Shown here: one piece after another, positions 1 to 12,188 of the stretch | Numbering within the stretch: position 1 is the stretch's first letter | Layout of the letters: each line of letters opens with the position of its first letter | Assembly: GCA_001574975.1 (NCBI GenBank) | Contig: KQ965735.1 | Span: 262,204 to 326,203, forward strand | Origin: Gonapodya prolifera JEL478 | Lineage: Eukaryota; Monoblepharomycota; Monoblepharidomycetes; Monoblepharidales; Gonapodyaceae | DNA length: 64,000 nt | Direction: 5' to 3' | Notes under the pieces: generated by a model | The model's input: only the letters and a program-made list of their open reading frames with translations | What the model was told of the DNA's origin: nothing | Database searches by the model: none | Translations under genes and position numbers: made by a program

Positions 1-3000
1 ACGGGGAGCTTACCACCAGTTAGATCGACCGTTAGTAAATGTTTGCTCACCAGTCTTCAAAACCTGCTTGGCTGCTTTGACCCTCTTATCCTCCTCTGCC
101 CGCGCCCTCCTCCGCGCCAGCACAAATGCCCTCCACCCTCCAAACCCCGTCGCAAGTCTGGCTGCATTGGTGGCCTTAACTTCCACCTCGACCGTCTTCT
201 TGATCAGGACCCGCTCGGCTGCGCGTCGCCGCCACAACCCAACGCAGGTAGCAAAATGGTGCTCCAAGCGAGAAGCAACGAAAAGATCAAGCGAGATTCG
301 AGCGAGAGAGCGGGCGCGGGCGAATTCCTATATGTAGCGAGATCAACATCCGGTCTCAACGTTCTCACCCCACAAAACACACAAGTACCTTCCACGCTCT
401 CAAAACCCTCCTTCCCCCCCTCGCCCCCGAAAACACAACGGCAACATTCCACCGTTCCCTCTGTTCCCTCCGTCTTCGCACCCCCTCGCCCCATTGTTCC
501 CACGCCCACTCCACGCCCTTGACAAAGGCAACCCGGCGGGCAACGTTCTTATCCTCCTTCCTTTCCCTTCGAGTGATCACGTAGGCCTCCCACGCGCCCC
601 ACGCCTTACGCACCGCCACGCGCTCGGAAAAGACGCGCGCGACGTCCTCAATTCCCCTATCCGCCTTTTGTCGTGCCGCGTTCTCTCTCAAGGCTCGCAA
701 CCCACGCCGCAACAGAATCCCCTCGTGTGCCTCACCCGCACAGGCCATCAACATCTTCTGTCGGGCGCACCACGCGTGCGCGGCGACCCAACGCGCCATA
801 TGGGAACGGAGGAGCCGCGCGGTGCGGTACGTCTCCTCGGCCATCCGGAGCAGACGCAGACGGAGGCGGTGCGTAGTGAGGCGACGCCATCTTTTGATGG
901 CAGATGCGAGCAGGAGTGCGCGTTGGTGTGCGGTAGCAACGTGGGCGCGGGTCTAGGGGGTGGGTGAGAATGAGGGGGTGGATGTATGGGTCGACGCGAC
1001 AGTGCCACGACGCATGACGCACCTCCTTGGCCTTGCGGTAGGCAACGTACGCCCTCCAACCACCCACGGCCCTCTTCAGCGCCGCGCTGCGCCACGCCAG
1101 GATGCCGGGAAGGAGCAAGGCGTGCTCGCGAGCGGCGGCAAGGGCGCGGCGGCGCCAGAGCCAACGGTAGAAGTGAGTTGCGGCGAGCTTTAGAGTGGTT
1201 GTTGGGAGTGTGGGTGGGTGAGGGGGGAGGTAAGGAAAGAAAAGAAGTTTGAGAAAGGTGCCCTATGAATGATTAATCACCTTCGCTACCGAGCGGACCG
1301 ACTCACCTTTACCGCATACATCCCCCCTGCGCCCTCCAATTGGTCTATCTTGGCCCTCCATTTGCGAAAAATTCTTTTCTGTCGCACATGTGTGTGGAAG
1401 TGGAGACGGTGAGGGAGAGGAAGCCGGCTGAGTGAGTCAAGTAACCGAGCAACGCACGTCCCGCAACTACTCAATCATTGCCGTCCCGCGTCCCCCGCGG
1501 CGGCCACCCGGCGGCCCTCTGAAACCCACCTTGACTCCACCCTCCCACCACCCATCCGCCCTATTCTGCATCCGCCCCACTTCCATTCGCGCTCCCAACC
1601 GATCTCTCCACACCTTGAATGCCCTCTTCCGCACGGCTCGGTCGGACAGGACACACCCGGTGTGCGCGAGGGAGTGAAAATGGACCCGTACGAGGAGGCG
1701 GGAGTACCAGGTGTGCAGAAACATGGCCAGGAGGCGGTGCGAGTGATGCGTGCGCGCGAGGGCTGGTGCCGTGGTGGGAGGACGGTGGGCGGAGAAAGGG
1801 GAGAAGGGAAGGCAAAAAACGACACGAGTGAGAACTAGGTCGCGGCAGTGCAGCCAACCAACAAGGAGAAAGCACACGTCCGCGTTTTGATGTATTGTGG
1901 CACTATGAGGATCCGTTGTCCTTCGGCTCTCACCACGCCCTCCAGTTCCCAACCCCAACCACACGCTCACACTTGCCAAATACAACCCTCCCAGTCCCCT
2001 ACTAGCTCCCTTCACAGATATATATACACAAGAGAACCCACCATCAACCATCCCCTTCCTTCCCCTCTCGCCCACATACACCACCCATGCCTTCCAACAC
2101 CTCTCCAGGGCCACTTTTTCTCTCCACGTATCCACCTCACTTTCCCTCTGGGCCTCCTTCCGCCGCTGTGTGCACCTCGCCCTCCACAGCTCCCACGTTC
2201 TGCGGCGGACCCAGCGTCGTGCCTTTTCGGCCCCCCCGCACTCAAGGGTGGAGACGGCGTGGGAGCGGGAGAGTGCGAGACGCCAGGAAAGAAAAGAGGC
2301 GCGGAGAGTGTGGAGACGGTGGTGCGAAACCGAGAGAGAGGTCGTATGGTGCAAGTGCCGGCGGAGAAGGAAGTGGGCGCGCCATGTGTGGAATGTGCGG
2401 CGGAGGAGGAGGGTTTTGGCTGGGTAGGGGGGATGGGGTGGTTAAGGGGTGGTGAGGTCGTGTGGGGGAAGGAGGTAGCGGGAATAGATTAGAGTGGATT
2501 CAGGGTCGAGTCGCGCATTATGGTGAAGGGGAAACCCGACCACAATCCTTCCCTGGTCCAAACGCACAATGGCCACCTTTCAAGACAGTCTTGAGCAAGA
2601 TACCGCGACTCTACTCCAAGCCCACTCAAATCGTGCACTAACACTCAGACGGTCTTGACTCAGGCCCCTCTCATATCCCAGTGCGCACTGCGGTGGCGGT
2701 GCCTACGTGTGTATTCAAGTCCTCCCATTGCCTCCCATCCCTTCCGTCTCGTGCCGTCCGAGCCCCACAGGCCCCTAACCTAAGCCACCCCCTGACCAAA
2801 ACCACGTCCAGCAACACGAACCTGCAATCTCTGCCCGTTTAACTTCTGCCTTTCTGTCCCTTGATGCGACGATAAAGACTCTCCATGCCGTCCAGCACTT
2901 TTCCGCGACTTTTGCGTTCGCGAAGCACTCTGCGCGGACACGTGCTCTCCAGAAGATGCGAGCTTGGAGTGCACGCGTGCGCCAATATGAGAATGCGGAC

Positions 3001-3614
3001 CGTGCGAGACAGGAAGCGTGGAACGATGCGGATGCGCGGAGGAGAGCGGCGCGACGGGAAAAGAGACGCCAGTGCGCAAATGCGGGGCGTGCGAGTGCGA
3101 GGTCGGGGAGGGTGAGCGGGGGGTAGGACCCGGGGTGCGCGGAGGTGTCTGCTTGTGAACGCGCAGTCGTTGCCCCATCCGCCCACCGCACGAACGCCGC
3201 CCTCTTCCCACCACGCGCCGCTTCTGGCCCGTGCACTGCACCGTTGTCTGTCCGCGTTGCGTCTCCGTGCGCGAGTCCGCTCTCCGCGACTGCTGCTGCT
3301 GCGGTCGCACCCATTCTCGCTGCAGCACGCGCCAGCACGCGCCGTCTGTCTACCGCCGAGTCCGCCATCGCGCCGCCACCCTGTGTGGTCTCGGTGGTCG
3401 CCGTCTCCGCCCCAGCGTTGCCATCCGCACCTTCGCCGCCATCGCCGCTCTTCACCCTGCCGCGCTTTCCCGCTCCTCGCTTTCCCGCCCCTCCGCCGCC
3501 TCCACCGCCACGTGCTCTGCACATCGTCGTCGCTGTTTCCCCCATCGCTCGCTTTCCATCGCAATCACCAACGGAAAGCACTGAGTGACATATGCGTCCG
3601 AAGCAGGCCGGCAA
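1..3614 (-). CDS. SFI1: Sfi1-like centrin-binding repeat protein, 3' part (exons approximate)
   Basis: Sfi1 proteins are long alpha-helical rods that bind centrin at the spindle pole body, centriole or basal body. The minus strand carries several open blocks (about 3100-2800, 2354-2000, 1164-1000, 844-365 and 267-10) rich in Arg, Ala and Glu, with Trp recurring in short motifs such as KAWGAWEAY, GWRAYVAYR, CWKAWVVYV and FSYWRTRAL. This is the Sfi1 pattern of an aromatic-Trp-Arg core repeated roughly every 25-35 residues. The blocks lie in different frames, so several short introns must join them; I did not fix the junctions. The last block is open at the left edge, so the 3' end is outside. 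The 5' end is uncertain: the frame nearest 3614 is Gly/Ala-rich and may not be coding, and a start further upstream (up to about 3982) is possible. Arg- and CG-rich coding also makes plus-strand shadows here. Family confidence is moderate; another Trp-rich centrosomal repeat protein is the main alternative. Confidence 0.6.
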
Positions 3615-4367
3615 AATTCACTGCTAAACTTCTTGATCTTGTTGGGTGATTCACCGACCCAGAGTCTGAGAGCTGATGACCTGGTTTTGCCATAATGTCG
3701 CATACCAAGGAGCAAATGAATTGCTACTCTGAATATACAGATCGCAGCGCTTCGCATTACAAGCTTCGCGACCAATTCTTCTGTCCGAGGGGCATGAGAA
3801 TCACGAGTGACCTTCCTTGTTAAACAAGAGCGCATGATGTATCTGTGGCTTGGGCGGACTCTGGAGCTACTTTCGAGTGACAATTGGTTTTCCAAAAATT
3901 GGTAGGAAAGGGAACCGTAGACATGAGCACTCCGGATCAACCTCGAGAATGTTATTTGCATGAATCTGAAACGTGGCATCACTGAATAAACTAACTGTGC
4001 CCTCTCGCCCCGTTCACAAGATGCACAAACTCTTGGTCATTCGAACACGACCATGTCCTGAACACTCCCTTTTGACCGAAGCGAAGCATTTTGCCTGTAG
4101 ATGATTACTTCTATTCTTGATGGGTGACATTTGTTAGTGTTGTAAGCTCAATCATGTGCAGCAAGTTGCGCTCCACATGACAACGAGAAAGTTTGAGATA
4201 GCATACAGCTCTTTGTGAAGGTGAATCTCTGACATCAAAGACCTTTCGCAGGTCGTGGTGTGCGATGAGTCAGAACTTCAGACACAGTAAGGCCACAGGA
4301 GGTCACGGACCCCCTCAAAAACATCCCCAAAAGAAATCAACTCGACGCTCTCCACGCTCCACGAGTC
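3615..4367. other. Intergenic or 5' region, no secure gene
   Basis: This is AT-richer than its flanks. A minus-strand open frame (3982-3452) runs from here into the Sfi1-like region and might hold 5' exons of that gene, but it has no clear Trp repeat. From about 4330 the sequence matches the stretch upstream of the second F-box copy (about 38560-38595 on the minus strand), so the duplication that made the two F-box genes began at or before this point. Confidence 0.4.
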
Positions 4368-5612
4368 ATGCTCGCTCTCTCCCGCCTAAACCACAAGATG
4401 CGCCTCTCCCTCGCAAACTTCCCCAAGGAAATCGTGTTCAAGATCCTCCGCTCTGTTCACCGACGGTCACTCTTCCGCTCCGTCACCCGCGTCTCGCACA
4501 CGTTCCGCCTCATCGTTCTCGACATTCTCGGGCCTGATAAACCCGTGGGAGTCATGCTGGACATCAGAGTGTTCCCAGAGAAAGAGGCAGCAAAGTATGA
4601 TGCCTTGAAACGCCGCATCGGGGGGTTCCCGGCCCGAGTTCAGTGCATGCCGCGGTTTGAGATGACGGAGGCGGGGCGGAATGTGGTCGCGAAGGTGGAG
4701 CTCTTGGTGAACAGGAAGCGAGTTGCAGAGTTGGACTTTGGTATGCTCAAGGGACCAGTGGGAGATGTCGTGCCAAACGGGTTTTTCGCGGGACTGGACA
4801 CACTGCGCGTGGATGAGGCGGACAATATGTGGGCCCCAAGACGCTCGCGGTGTGGGTCAACAACTCCCTCTGCAAGCCCAAGAAGCTCGCGTTGAGCAAG
4901 ACGCTCGCGCACGCGCTGTACACCTGTGCACCACATGTCCGTCTACTCGCGAGATTATGCGGAAAAGTTCCACAACCTTGCCCCGCAGTGTCTGTTCCCG
5001 AACCTCGAATGCCTCTTCATCTGCCTGGCAACGTCCGTGGGTGTCGAAGAGCTCGTACATGAGACTCTGAAGGCCGTACACTCCCTCGCGGGCCCAACGC
5101 CGACAAATCTCAAGGAGTTGCAGGTCAGCAGACCCACCAGGATCGACCGCGACAAAAAGGGGGAGTATCTGTACGCAATCCCACGTATCGTGGCTCAGCT
5201 TCCCACGCTTAAGACGTTCAGGTTCAAGAAACACGTTGAGTGGCAAAACCTTACCGCGACAGCACGGGCGGGGCAGGTGGCAATGCAGAACACGTTGCGC
5301 GAGCTTGAAGTGCAAGCTCGTGCACCACACGGCAAGGCAAAGTTTCCATAGACGTTCTCTGCCTTCGCCGCCACGCTCACCGCTCAGTACCCGGATCTCG
5401 ACGTGATGCACCTCTTCTTGTCGCGCATGTCCCACGGAGACTTTGCCAGCGACGAGTGCTGCGAGGCGTTCGCGGTGCTCGTGGCGAATCAACCGGCGCG
5501 CAAGGTTGTAATTGAGTTGTGTCTGGGAGACGGGAAGGCGTGGAAGGATTTGAGTGATGAAAAGACAGACAAGATCATCCGAGAGTTAGGAAGAAGCTCC
5601 ACGAGAAAGTGA
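4368..5612 (+). pseudogene. F-box protein pseudogene, copy 1
   Basis: F-box proteins are substrate adaptors of SCF ubiquitin ligases. The N-terminus starts with MLALSRLNHKMRLSL and continues with an F-box-like segment (LANFPKEIVFKILRSV, then a typical SRVSHTFR-like helix). The copy at 37195-38544 gives the original reading and shows how this one decayed. Frame 1 is intact to about 4840. Then the sense passes to another frame around the motif WAPKTLAVWVNNSLC, and back again near 4926 (HHMSVYSRDYAEKF). A TAG at 5349-5351 falls where copy 2 reads IPKTLPAF. The C-terminal part (DLDVMHLFLSRMSHGDF) follows in frame and ends at 5612, shorter than copy 2. Two frameshifts plus a stop argue for a pseudogene, though an odd intron could hide one shift. 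No LRR or WD repeats are obvious in the rest. Confidence 0.75.
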
Positions 5613-6084
5613 AGGTGAGGGGCGCGACGGGGAAAACGGTGGTGCTCCACTTTGAACCGGGACGATTGAATGAGGAAATGGAAATGGGCGCTTGGGTTTG
5701 AGGTGGGCACTGGATGATGAGAAAAATAGAAAACATTACGAAGGAAGTCACGCCAAATGATGCGGGAGAAAGTGAAGGCGAGGGGCGTGGAGCTGGAGTG
5801 TGATTTTCAACACCTTGATGAATGGATAAAAGTTGGGCGATTGTGAAAAACGATCAAAATCTTTTGCTTTTTAGGGGATTCAAAATTTCAAAAAAAAAAA
5901 AATTTCCTCATCGTTGGGTGCATTTGAATCCTTGCAGAAGGGGCGAAGGCGTGCAGTGGACTTGGAAGAGCCTTTTTTGCAATGTTTGCACAAAAGATGT
6001 GCCCACCTTTGACTTCCCCACATTCGTCATCATCTTCTCTTCTCTTCTCAGTTTTCTCCCTACCGCGCTCCACGGCGCTCAATC
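5613..6084. other. Intergenic, no gene seen
   Basis: Nothing coding was recognised. It holds decayed sequence just after the F-box pseudogene and a run of A at about 5889-5902. Confidence 0.5.
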
Positions 6085-6237
6085 CCACTCATCCCAGATC
6101 GCAGCTACCAACAGCGCCTCGTCTGTGCTCGACCAACTCCCACACCAGTACTGGCGGCACACTCCCCTCCTTGTGGTTACTCATTCGCCTTCGGCTCTCA
6201 TCTTCCCCACCGAACTCGACAAAATTTCCGCGTAGTT
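6085..6237 (+). pseudogene. Remnant of a cytochrome b5 reductase exon
   Basis: The translation LLVVTHSPSALIFPTELD matches LLVLARSPSALIFPAELE of the intact reductase at 38767-40579. Upstream, QIAATNSASSVLDQLP lines up with the intact nucleotide-binding stretch QIAAGTGLTPMLQLLP. The Gly-Thr-Gly of the NAD(P)H site is lost and the frame ends at a TAG. DNA similarity continues across both blocks, so this is a copied fragment and not convergence. Together with the F-box pseudogene just upstream it mirrors the F-box/reductase pair at 37.2-40.6 kb, although the order of the two genes along the strand differs. Confidence 0.7.
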
Positions 6238-6652
6238 TCTCAGCCGGATGCTCTGGACCGCAATGGCGGAGACACCTGACTGAATGAGGCCGGTTGTCAG
6301 GTTGTGATTGGGGTTGGGTGGGAAGTCGCGGAGTGTGACAGGGTTAAAAGGGGTGCGGCGGAGGATTCCAGAGTAGAAAACAAGACACTAGAAGATGGAA
6401 GTGTATATTTATGTTGAGGGCAGTGTGATGTTGTGAGCTTGGAGGGACACAGATTCGCCACAGCGAGGCATTTGGCAAGGGACCCGATCATGGTGTTCTG
6501 CCTCTCATATTTTTCATTTCAACCACACGTGCGTTGGAGACAAATTGGCACGCCTCTCGTGCTGATTGGCTCTTCTCGCCCCACTCTCGGGAAACTCGTC
6601 CGAATTCTCCTCCCGCGGTCTTACCCTCTCCACACTCGGTCATCTTGGCATC
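6238..6652. other. Upstream region of the TOK-type channel
   Basis: No gene was recognised. A plus-strand frame starting at 6433 is out of phase with the channel and has no known motif. The region should hold the channel promoter and leader. Confidence 0.4.
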
Positions 6653-9600
6653 ATGCATCGTCACGCACCCCTCCTCACGTCGATCCTGCTTCCAATGACT
6701 CTTCTGCTCACGGTGGAATCGCTGTTTGCCAGAGGGTGGCTGTACACGGGGTGTCCTGAGGATGTGGGGTCGTGGGCGACCAACATGGGAGGAAAAGACG
6801 AGCTCTGGAGCGGAATGATTGGTCCGGGGACGATTGAGACACGCAGTCGAAAAAGTTATGATGTGGACGAATCAATGGCACCCGAGCCCGCCTTCAGAGA
6901 CCAGAAAGGTCCTGGTGGAGCTCCCAGATGGCATCTGAGCTCCCCAACGTCAACTTCGTCCCCTGGCCCCCTCCCTCCTGCCACCTCCACCCACCCTTCC
7001 GGCTGTGTATATTTTCACCGACCGCCCTACCTCATCATCCTCTTATCTCTCGGTGTGGTTGCAGCTGCAGTTGAGTCAACAGCACTAATGCTCAGATGCT
7101 GGGAGGTGTTCCGCGTTTCAATGACCTGGACTATGATCGCCAGTGGATGGATTCATGGTGCGTGTTGGTGAACGGTGCTGATGCCCCCAATCTTTCAACA
7201 TCGTCACCGAATCGTCCACAGTTGCTTTCATGGCCGCCGCTTTATCCTCCTTTATAACCATCACTGGCGTTCCCCTCCCCACCGACGTGCGATACACAGA
7301 AGGATTTTACTACGCCTTTGCTTCTTTCTCGCTCGCCCTGCTGGTAACTTCCGCCCGGACCCATGATGTATTGAACAGACGGCGCCTGTGGGGCGGGCTC
7401 CACCTCAAGGACAGGCTCGGGATGACAGACAGACAAAAGCAGCTGGTGCTCTTGGTGGTGCTCATGACGTTTTTCTTGATTGCGAGCGCAGGGTTCTTTG
7501 CGGCCGTGGAAGGGTGGAACTATGATGACGCGGTGTACTTTTGGTACGTAGTGCTAGCATACTTCAAGCGAGGCATCGGTTGAACTGAGAATGACGAACG
7601 CTGTTTCGCAGTGTGGTGGCGTTCCTCACCATTGGGTTTGGGGATTTTTCTCCTGCGACATTCTTTGGACGCGTTGGTGTCCTGGTACTTGGGTTCGTTG
7701 GTGTCACAATGTTCGGTGTGCTCATCTGGGCGATACGCGAGGTAAGTCCCCACTTTTCTGTATCACCAGGCTGTTTCAGTACATGATTTAACGTGTCAAC
7801 GTTCCAGGTAATCTTAGAACTGCTCACAGTCTCTCTTGCCGGCACCTTTGCAGAGCTCTTCGCCTTTCACTCTGATGATTTTCACGGGACCTTTGCCGAG
7901 GAAGTCAAGTCCCACCTTGATCCCAACGACGCAATTCCCCCAACCGCAACCGCATCCGACTGCCAAACCTGCGACACAGACCCCGTGGGCGCGGGTCCTG
8001 CCAATCCTCTCCACGCACACTTTCTGGTACCAAGCATTCGCCCAACAGACAATAGCATCCGTGGTAGATCCCGCTCTCGATCTCCCAGTCGCGCCTTTGA
8101 AATTAGTCCAAGGACGACACAGTATGGTACCGTCGCTCTTGTTCCCGAGGTGGAAGTAAAAGTGCACCATCACCACCACCACGGACACCACCATCATGGG
8201 GCACACCACGAGCGTGTGCATCATGAGGCTCAGCATCGTGCCCATATTCAGCTGGACGCGCCGAAGGCGCAAAGCCTCGATCTTCGCAAAGCCGTGACTT
8301 TTCGGCTTGGAGAATTGGTTGGTTTGCGGCCCGGTACTGAACAGAGCGAGAACAACGAAGTGGAATGGGGTGACGAAGAATCCGAAAGAGGCAGACCAAG
8401 GCGAATAGTGGTCAGAAGGAGGTCGGACGAGAGGGAGGATGGGAGGCAGACCAGGAGAAGAAAGTCGAGTTCTGGATCTGAGCCCCGCCCAAGAGGGTCT
8501 GTCAACTCGAAAAATGGGGACAATGCTTCATCACTGGGAAAGCAATCGTCTATTCCTGAATCGGTCATAATTTCCGGTCGCGCACAGAAAGACCAAGCTC
8601 CTGCAATTGCATTGGAGATCACAGGAGTTGATGGGGAGGTAGTTGTGGATGGAGCTCCCCCAGCATCTGTTTCCCCTGTTTTACCTCCGCTACTGAGTGC
8701 TTCACCGATGGATTTGACACAGGAAGAACTGGACCGACACTTTGGTGGTGCACAAAATGCGACTGATGTTGCCGAAAAACGGACAGCGGAAGAGCAAACA
8801 CTCTTTGAGAAAACTCCTCCCTCAACATTGCGAGAAGCACCAGCCAAGAAGAGACGGTCAGGCCTTTCTATCCCCTCGATGCCCTCAACGCGTCGACTCT
8901 CAGCAATCATTACCAAAGAAATTCAGAAAGAAATTCGGTCTGCCTCTCAGGATCCCTCAAACGCCGAACCACCAGTCACGATCACACTCTCGCGTGGAGA
9001 CCACCTCCCTGCTCTCTCAATCACGACTTCCGCCCCAATAACCGAACAGCACGTGGAAACTCTAACCAAGGCACACTTGGACGATCAAATTTTCTGGAGC
9101 TTTGTTTTGTTCTGTACCCATGTCGTCATATTTGGAACCTTGTTCGCGTACATGGAAGGGTGGGGTGAAGGGTCTGGATGGGGGTGGCTGGACGGGATGT
9201 ACTTCTGCTTTGTAGCAATGTCCACGATAGGTGACTCCCGTAACTTTTGTTTTGTTTTGCAGATGTCTCAACTCGTCAGGTGTTCCTAGGTTTTGGTGAC
9301 TACGTCCTTCACAACCTCAACACGCGGACGCTGTTCGTGGGCTATATGTTACTAGCAATCCCAAACCTTGCTTACCTGGGCTCGTAAGTTTATGGCACTT
9401 TTTCCTATTCAGAGCCCCTTGTGATCACATTTGTATTCTCGTCAAAATGCAAGGGTGATATCGGAACGCCTTCTCGACGAATGGAGTGTCCACACGAAAA
9501 ATATCGAAGAAGAAGATGAGGTCCGGAAGCGAAGGCGTAGAATACGGTCAAAGTCTCCATCGCGGAGGTCTGGGTCTGTTCGTTCCGGTGGTTCAAAGTC

Positions 9601-10135
9601 CTCCCTGAAGCGTCGTGGAGTGCTCTCAAAACGCCGACCAAATGAGGCTGGTCTTCAAGCCTCTACACCACTTGTCATCCACGAGCCACATTTCGGAGCC
9701 CAGCCTGGACATGGAATTCTCAAAAGATCTGATTCAGAAGGACACGCGGATGCGGTTGGGGCCATTTCGCAACCTGGTGTGAGTACAGGGGGTTCACGAG
9801 GACAGGAGCGGGAGCGATCAAAGAAATCTAGCTCGGTGGTGGCGCTTTTAGAGCCGGAGGAGGATGAAAGTGATGTTTCGCAATCCTCATACACATCGGA
9901 AAGTTACTCTTCTGCAAGCTACACGACGGAGAGCTACACATCCAGTTCGTCACATCCTGGAAGCAAACCGCACTCTCTATCAAGCACTCCTCAGAAGAAC
10001 ACTGGAATAGGAGACTCAGAGAGCGGTTCAGATGATGATGTTTCTGGGAACAGGACAACGAGACGACGGGAAAGTCATGTAAGCACGGCTGATAGCGCAC
10101 GCAGTGAGCAGGTCGCTGGAGACATGGAGTTGTAA
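6653..10135 (+). CDS. TOK1: TOK-type two-pore outward-rectifier potassium channel
   Basis: Fungal TOK channels are plasma-membrane K+ channels with eight membrane helices and two pore loops. Six exons fit in phase: 6653-7157, 7222-7543, 7612-7741, 7808-9230, 9290-9383 and 9454-10135, giving 1051 aa. Four hydrophobic segments precede helix 5 (LVLLVVLMTFFLIAS), then pore 1 (TIGFGDF, residues 282-288), helix 6, helix 7 (FWSFVLFCTHVVIFG), pore 2 (TIGFGDY, 792-798) and helix 8. Introns interrupt just before pore 1 and inside pore 2. The helix 6 to helix 7 linker is about 400 residues, far longer than in yeast TOK1, and contains Arg/Ser/Glu-rich stretches and a His-rich tract (from residue 439). 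The C-tail is Ser/Tyr/Glu-rich. The start is the first Met in frame before helix 1; an extra 5' exon cannot be excluded. The next gene is convergent. Confidence 0.9.
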
Positions 10136-10552
10136 ATCGCCACGATCGCTTACGTTCGGCGTCATGCTGTGACACTCCTTTGTTGTGAAAGCTCGTGATA
10201 ATGATAATTGAAATGAAGGCACGATTTTACGTTTGCGTGTCTCCCCGATGTATGTCTTCACTTTTGTACAAAGTTTGAGCCACTTAGTCCAATAAAAGTC
10301 TACATTCCTTTCTATCCCCTTGCCTTGTCGCAGTGTTCGTGTCCGATGAAGGTGCGAATGCAATCACATCCCCCGGAGTGCAGAGCTACTCGAAAGAAGT
10401 CAATGAAAGGGTACATGACTGCAATGACAGATCATTGCGTGTTTGACACAATTCTACGCTGATGCAATAAATACGCTCGAGTGCGAGCAAAACTCAATAG
10501 CAAGAAAAGACACCAAGTGCATTCCCCTCTTACTCCCCTACTCCCTTTATTT
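10136..10552. other. Convergent 3' intergenic region
   Basis: It lies between the channel stop and the pectate lyase stop, holds the channel's AATAAA at 10291-10296, and shows no gene. Confidence 0.5.
10291..10296 (+). terminator. Polyadenylation signal AATAAA of the TOK-type channel
   Basis: A perfect AATAAA about 155 bp after the stop codon, in sense orientation and before the convergent gene. Confidence 0.5.
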
Positions 10553-12188
10553 CTACGTCCGCACAACATCCGCCGCCGTGAACTTACAGAACACGCCATC
10601 TAAATCATGCGTGTCGGATCCAAACTTCTTACAGATGGGCCAATCGGCTCCAAACGCCGCGGGAATCGACACCTGCTTGAGCACGGCGGTGTCCTTGGCG
10701 GCTTGGTCGTTGATCCCGACGAACGTCTCCCCCTTAGTCCCGTGGACGCGCACGCCCTGCACGACGACGTTGCGGTTCGGGTACCCGCACCCCCCGCATG
10801 ACCTGTAAAACTTGCCGCTGCCACTATAATACACGTCCACGTTGGTCACTGTCACAGTGCCGGCGCCGTTGTGCTGGATGCCCTTGTCGGTGAACCCGTT
10901 GATTGCTGGTGGTGGTGAGTGTGGTGGGGGGTGTGTTAGTTGCGTGGGACGGTGCGATGGTGGGATGGTTGATGCAGATGAGTTTACGGCCAAAGATCCC
11001 ACCCGTCCCACATCAAACCCACCTCCCCCGTTCCAGCTCATCTGGCACGTGGTGCACGTCGTGGGATTCTTGAGCGACCACGAGTCCTCGCACGTTTGCT
11101 CGAACCAGACGTTGATGAGCTTCGGATGGTGGTGTGGTCCGTTCGGAGGCGGGGGAGGGGTGGGAAGGCAGGACGTCAGCCCATACACGCCACGGAGAGC
11201 TACCAAACAAGACCGGCGACCCACCTTGCAGTTTCCCATACAGTACACTGAGTCCTTGACTTCGCTCCCGATGATGACGTTTTGCAGCGTCGCGCCGTCT
11301 TCGAGAAGGAAGATGGTGTCGGCTTTGCCCTGCGACATTTGTACAAAGTGTCAGACCACCATCTGCCTTCCACCATTGCCACCAAACAGCGAAACACGCA
11401 CCGGCTCGATGTTCAGACAGTTGTTCGGACCCCGAAACCCTACACCGCGGTCATACCGAAACATCCCGCCGTCGAACGTCCCCGTGACCGTCACCGGCGC
11501 AGTGCAGGAGCGGGACCCCTTGGCGGTCGGGAAGACCGCGGGGAGGCCCGCGGGGGCCGTGGTGGTGGATGCGGCGCAACTGGCCGGAAGGGCGGTGCCT
11601 GTGCCGGTTGAGGGGGCGGGGGCTGGTGCGGGGGAGGGAGTGACTGGGGCAGGGACTGGTGCAGGAGTTGTAGGCGCGGGTGCAGGTGTAGCAGGGGATG
11701 GTACGGGTGCGGGAGACGCGGGTGCGGGGACAGGTGCGGGAGTGGCTCCAGAGCTTTGAAACGCCACGTTTAGGCAAAGTGACCCATCAACAACACCAAA
11801 CACAACCGTACATACCACGGCTTCTTCGTATCACACCCAGGAAGGCAAATCGCTTTCACGGCCGGGTCTTTTTTCTGCTCCAATAAAAATCAGTACCACG
11901 TCAGACCAACCCCCGGACCTCGTTCCCACCCACCGCATTACACCGCGCCACGCAACTCTCCTTGCACTCCGCGGCTCTCCTCTCCACCGCCACATGCAGA
12001 TGGCGAGCGGCCATTTCAGAGCGACCGTCGATGGCGGTGACGTCGCCCAAGTACTCTCGCACGGACAGAATCCGCGGGGACGCCTCGACATTGAAGTCGT
12101 CCGATATGCCCGCGAGGGCAGGTGTGGTGGAAAATGCGATGAGGGCGACGAGCGACACTGCGATGCGTGCGAGCGGTGCCATGTGCAT
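10553..12188 (-). CDS. Secreted pectate lyase, polysaccharide lyase family 3
   Basis: PL3 enzymes cleave de-esterified pectin by beta-elimination outside the cell. Five exons fit in phase: 12188-11930, 11820-11402, 11329-11225, 11119-11023 and 10905-10553, giving 410 aa. Residues 1 to about 26 form a signal peptide (hydrophobic VSLVALIAFS, then TPALA). A Cys-rich segment (ECKESCVARC) follows, then a Pro/Ala linker of the APAPVPAP type, then the catalytic beta-helix: FLLEDGATLQNVIIG, NVWFEQTCEDSW, KGIQHNGAGTV and KFYRSCGGCG, all typical PL3 blocks. The linker between signal and catalytic domain is unusual for a minimal PL3 and resembles linkers to cell-wall-binding modules, but I recognise no binding module. 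The first splice acceptor could be three bases earlier; the other junctions are firm because they restore the family sequence. It suggests feeding on plant tissue or pollen. Confidence 0.9.

Noticed and set aside
2087-2455. Plus-strand Arg/Trp-rich frame resembling Sfi1 repeats
   Set aside because: The minus strand has the better-spaced motifs (CWKAWVVYV) and agrees with neighbouring blocks on that strand; Arg-rich CG coding reads similarly on both strands.
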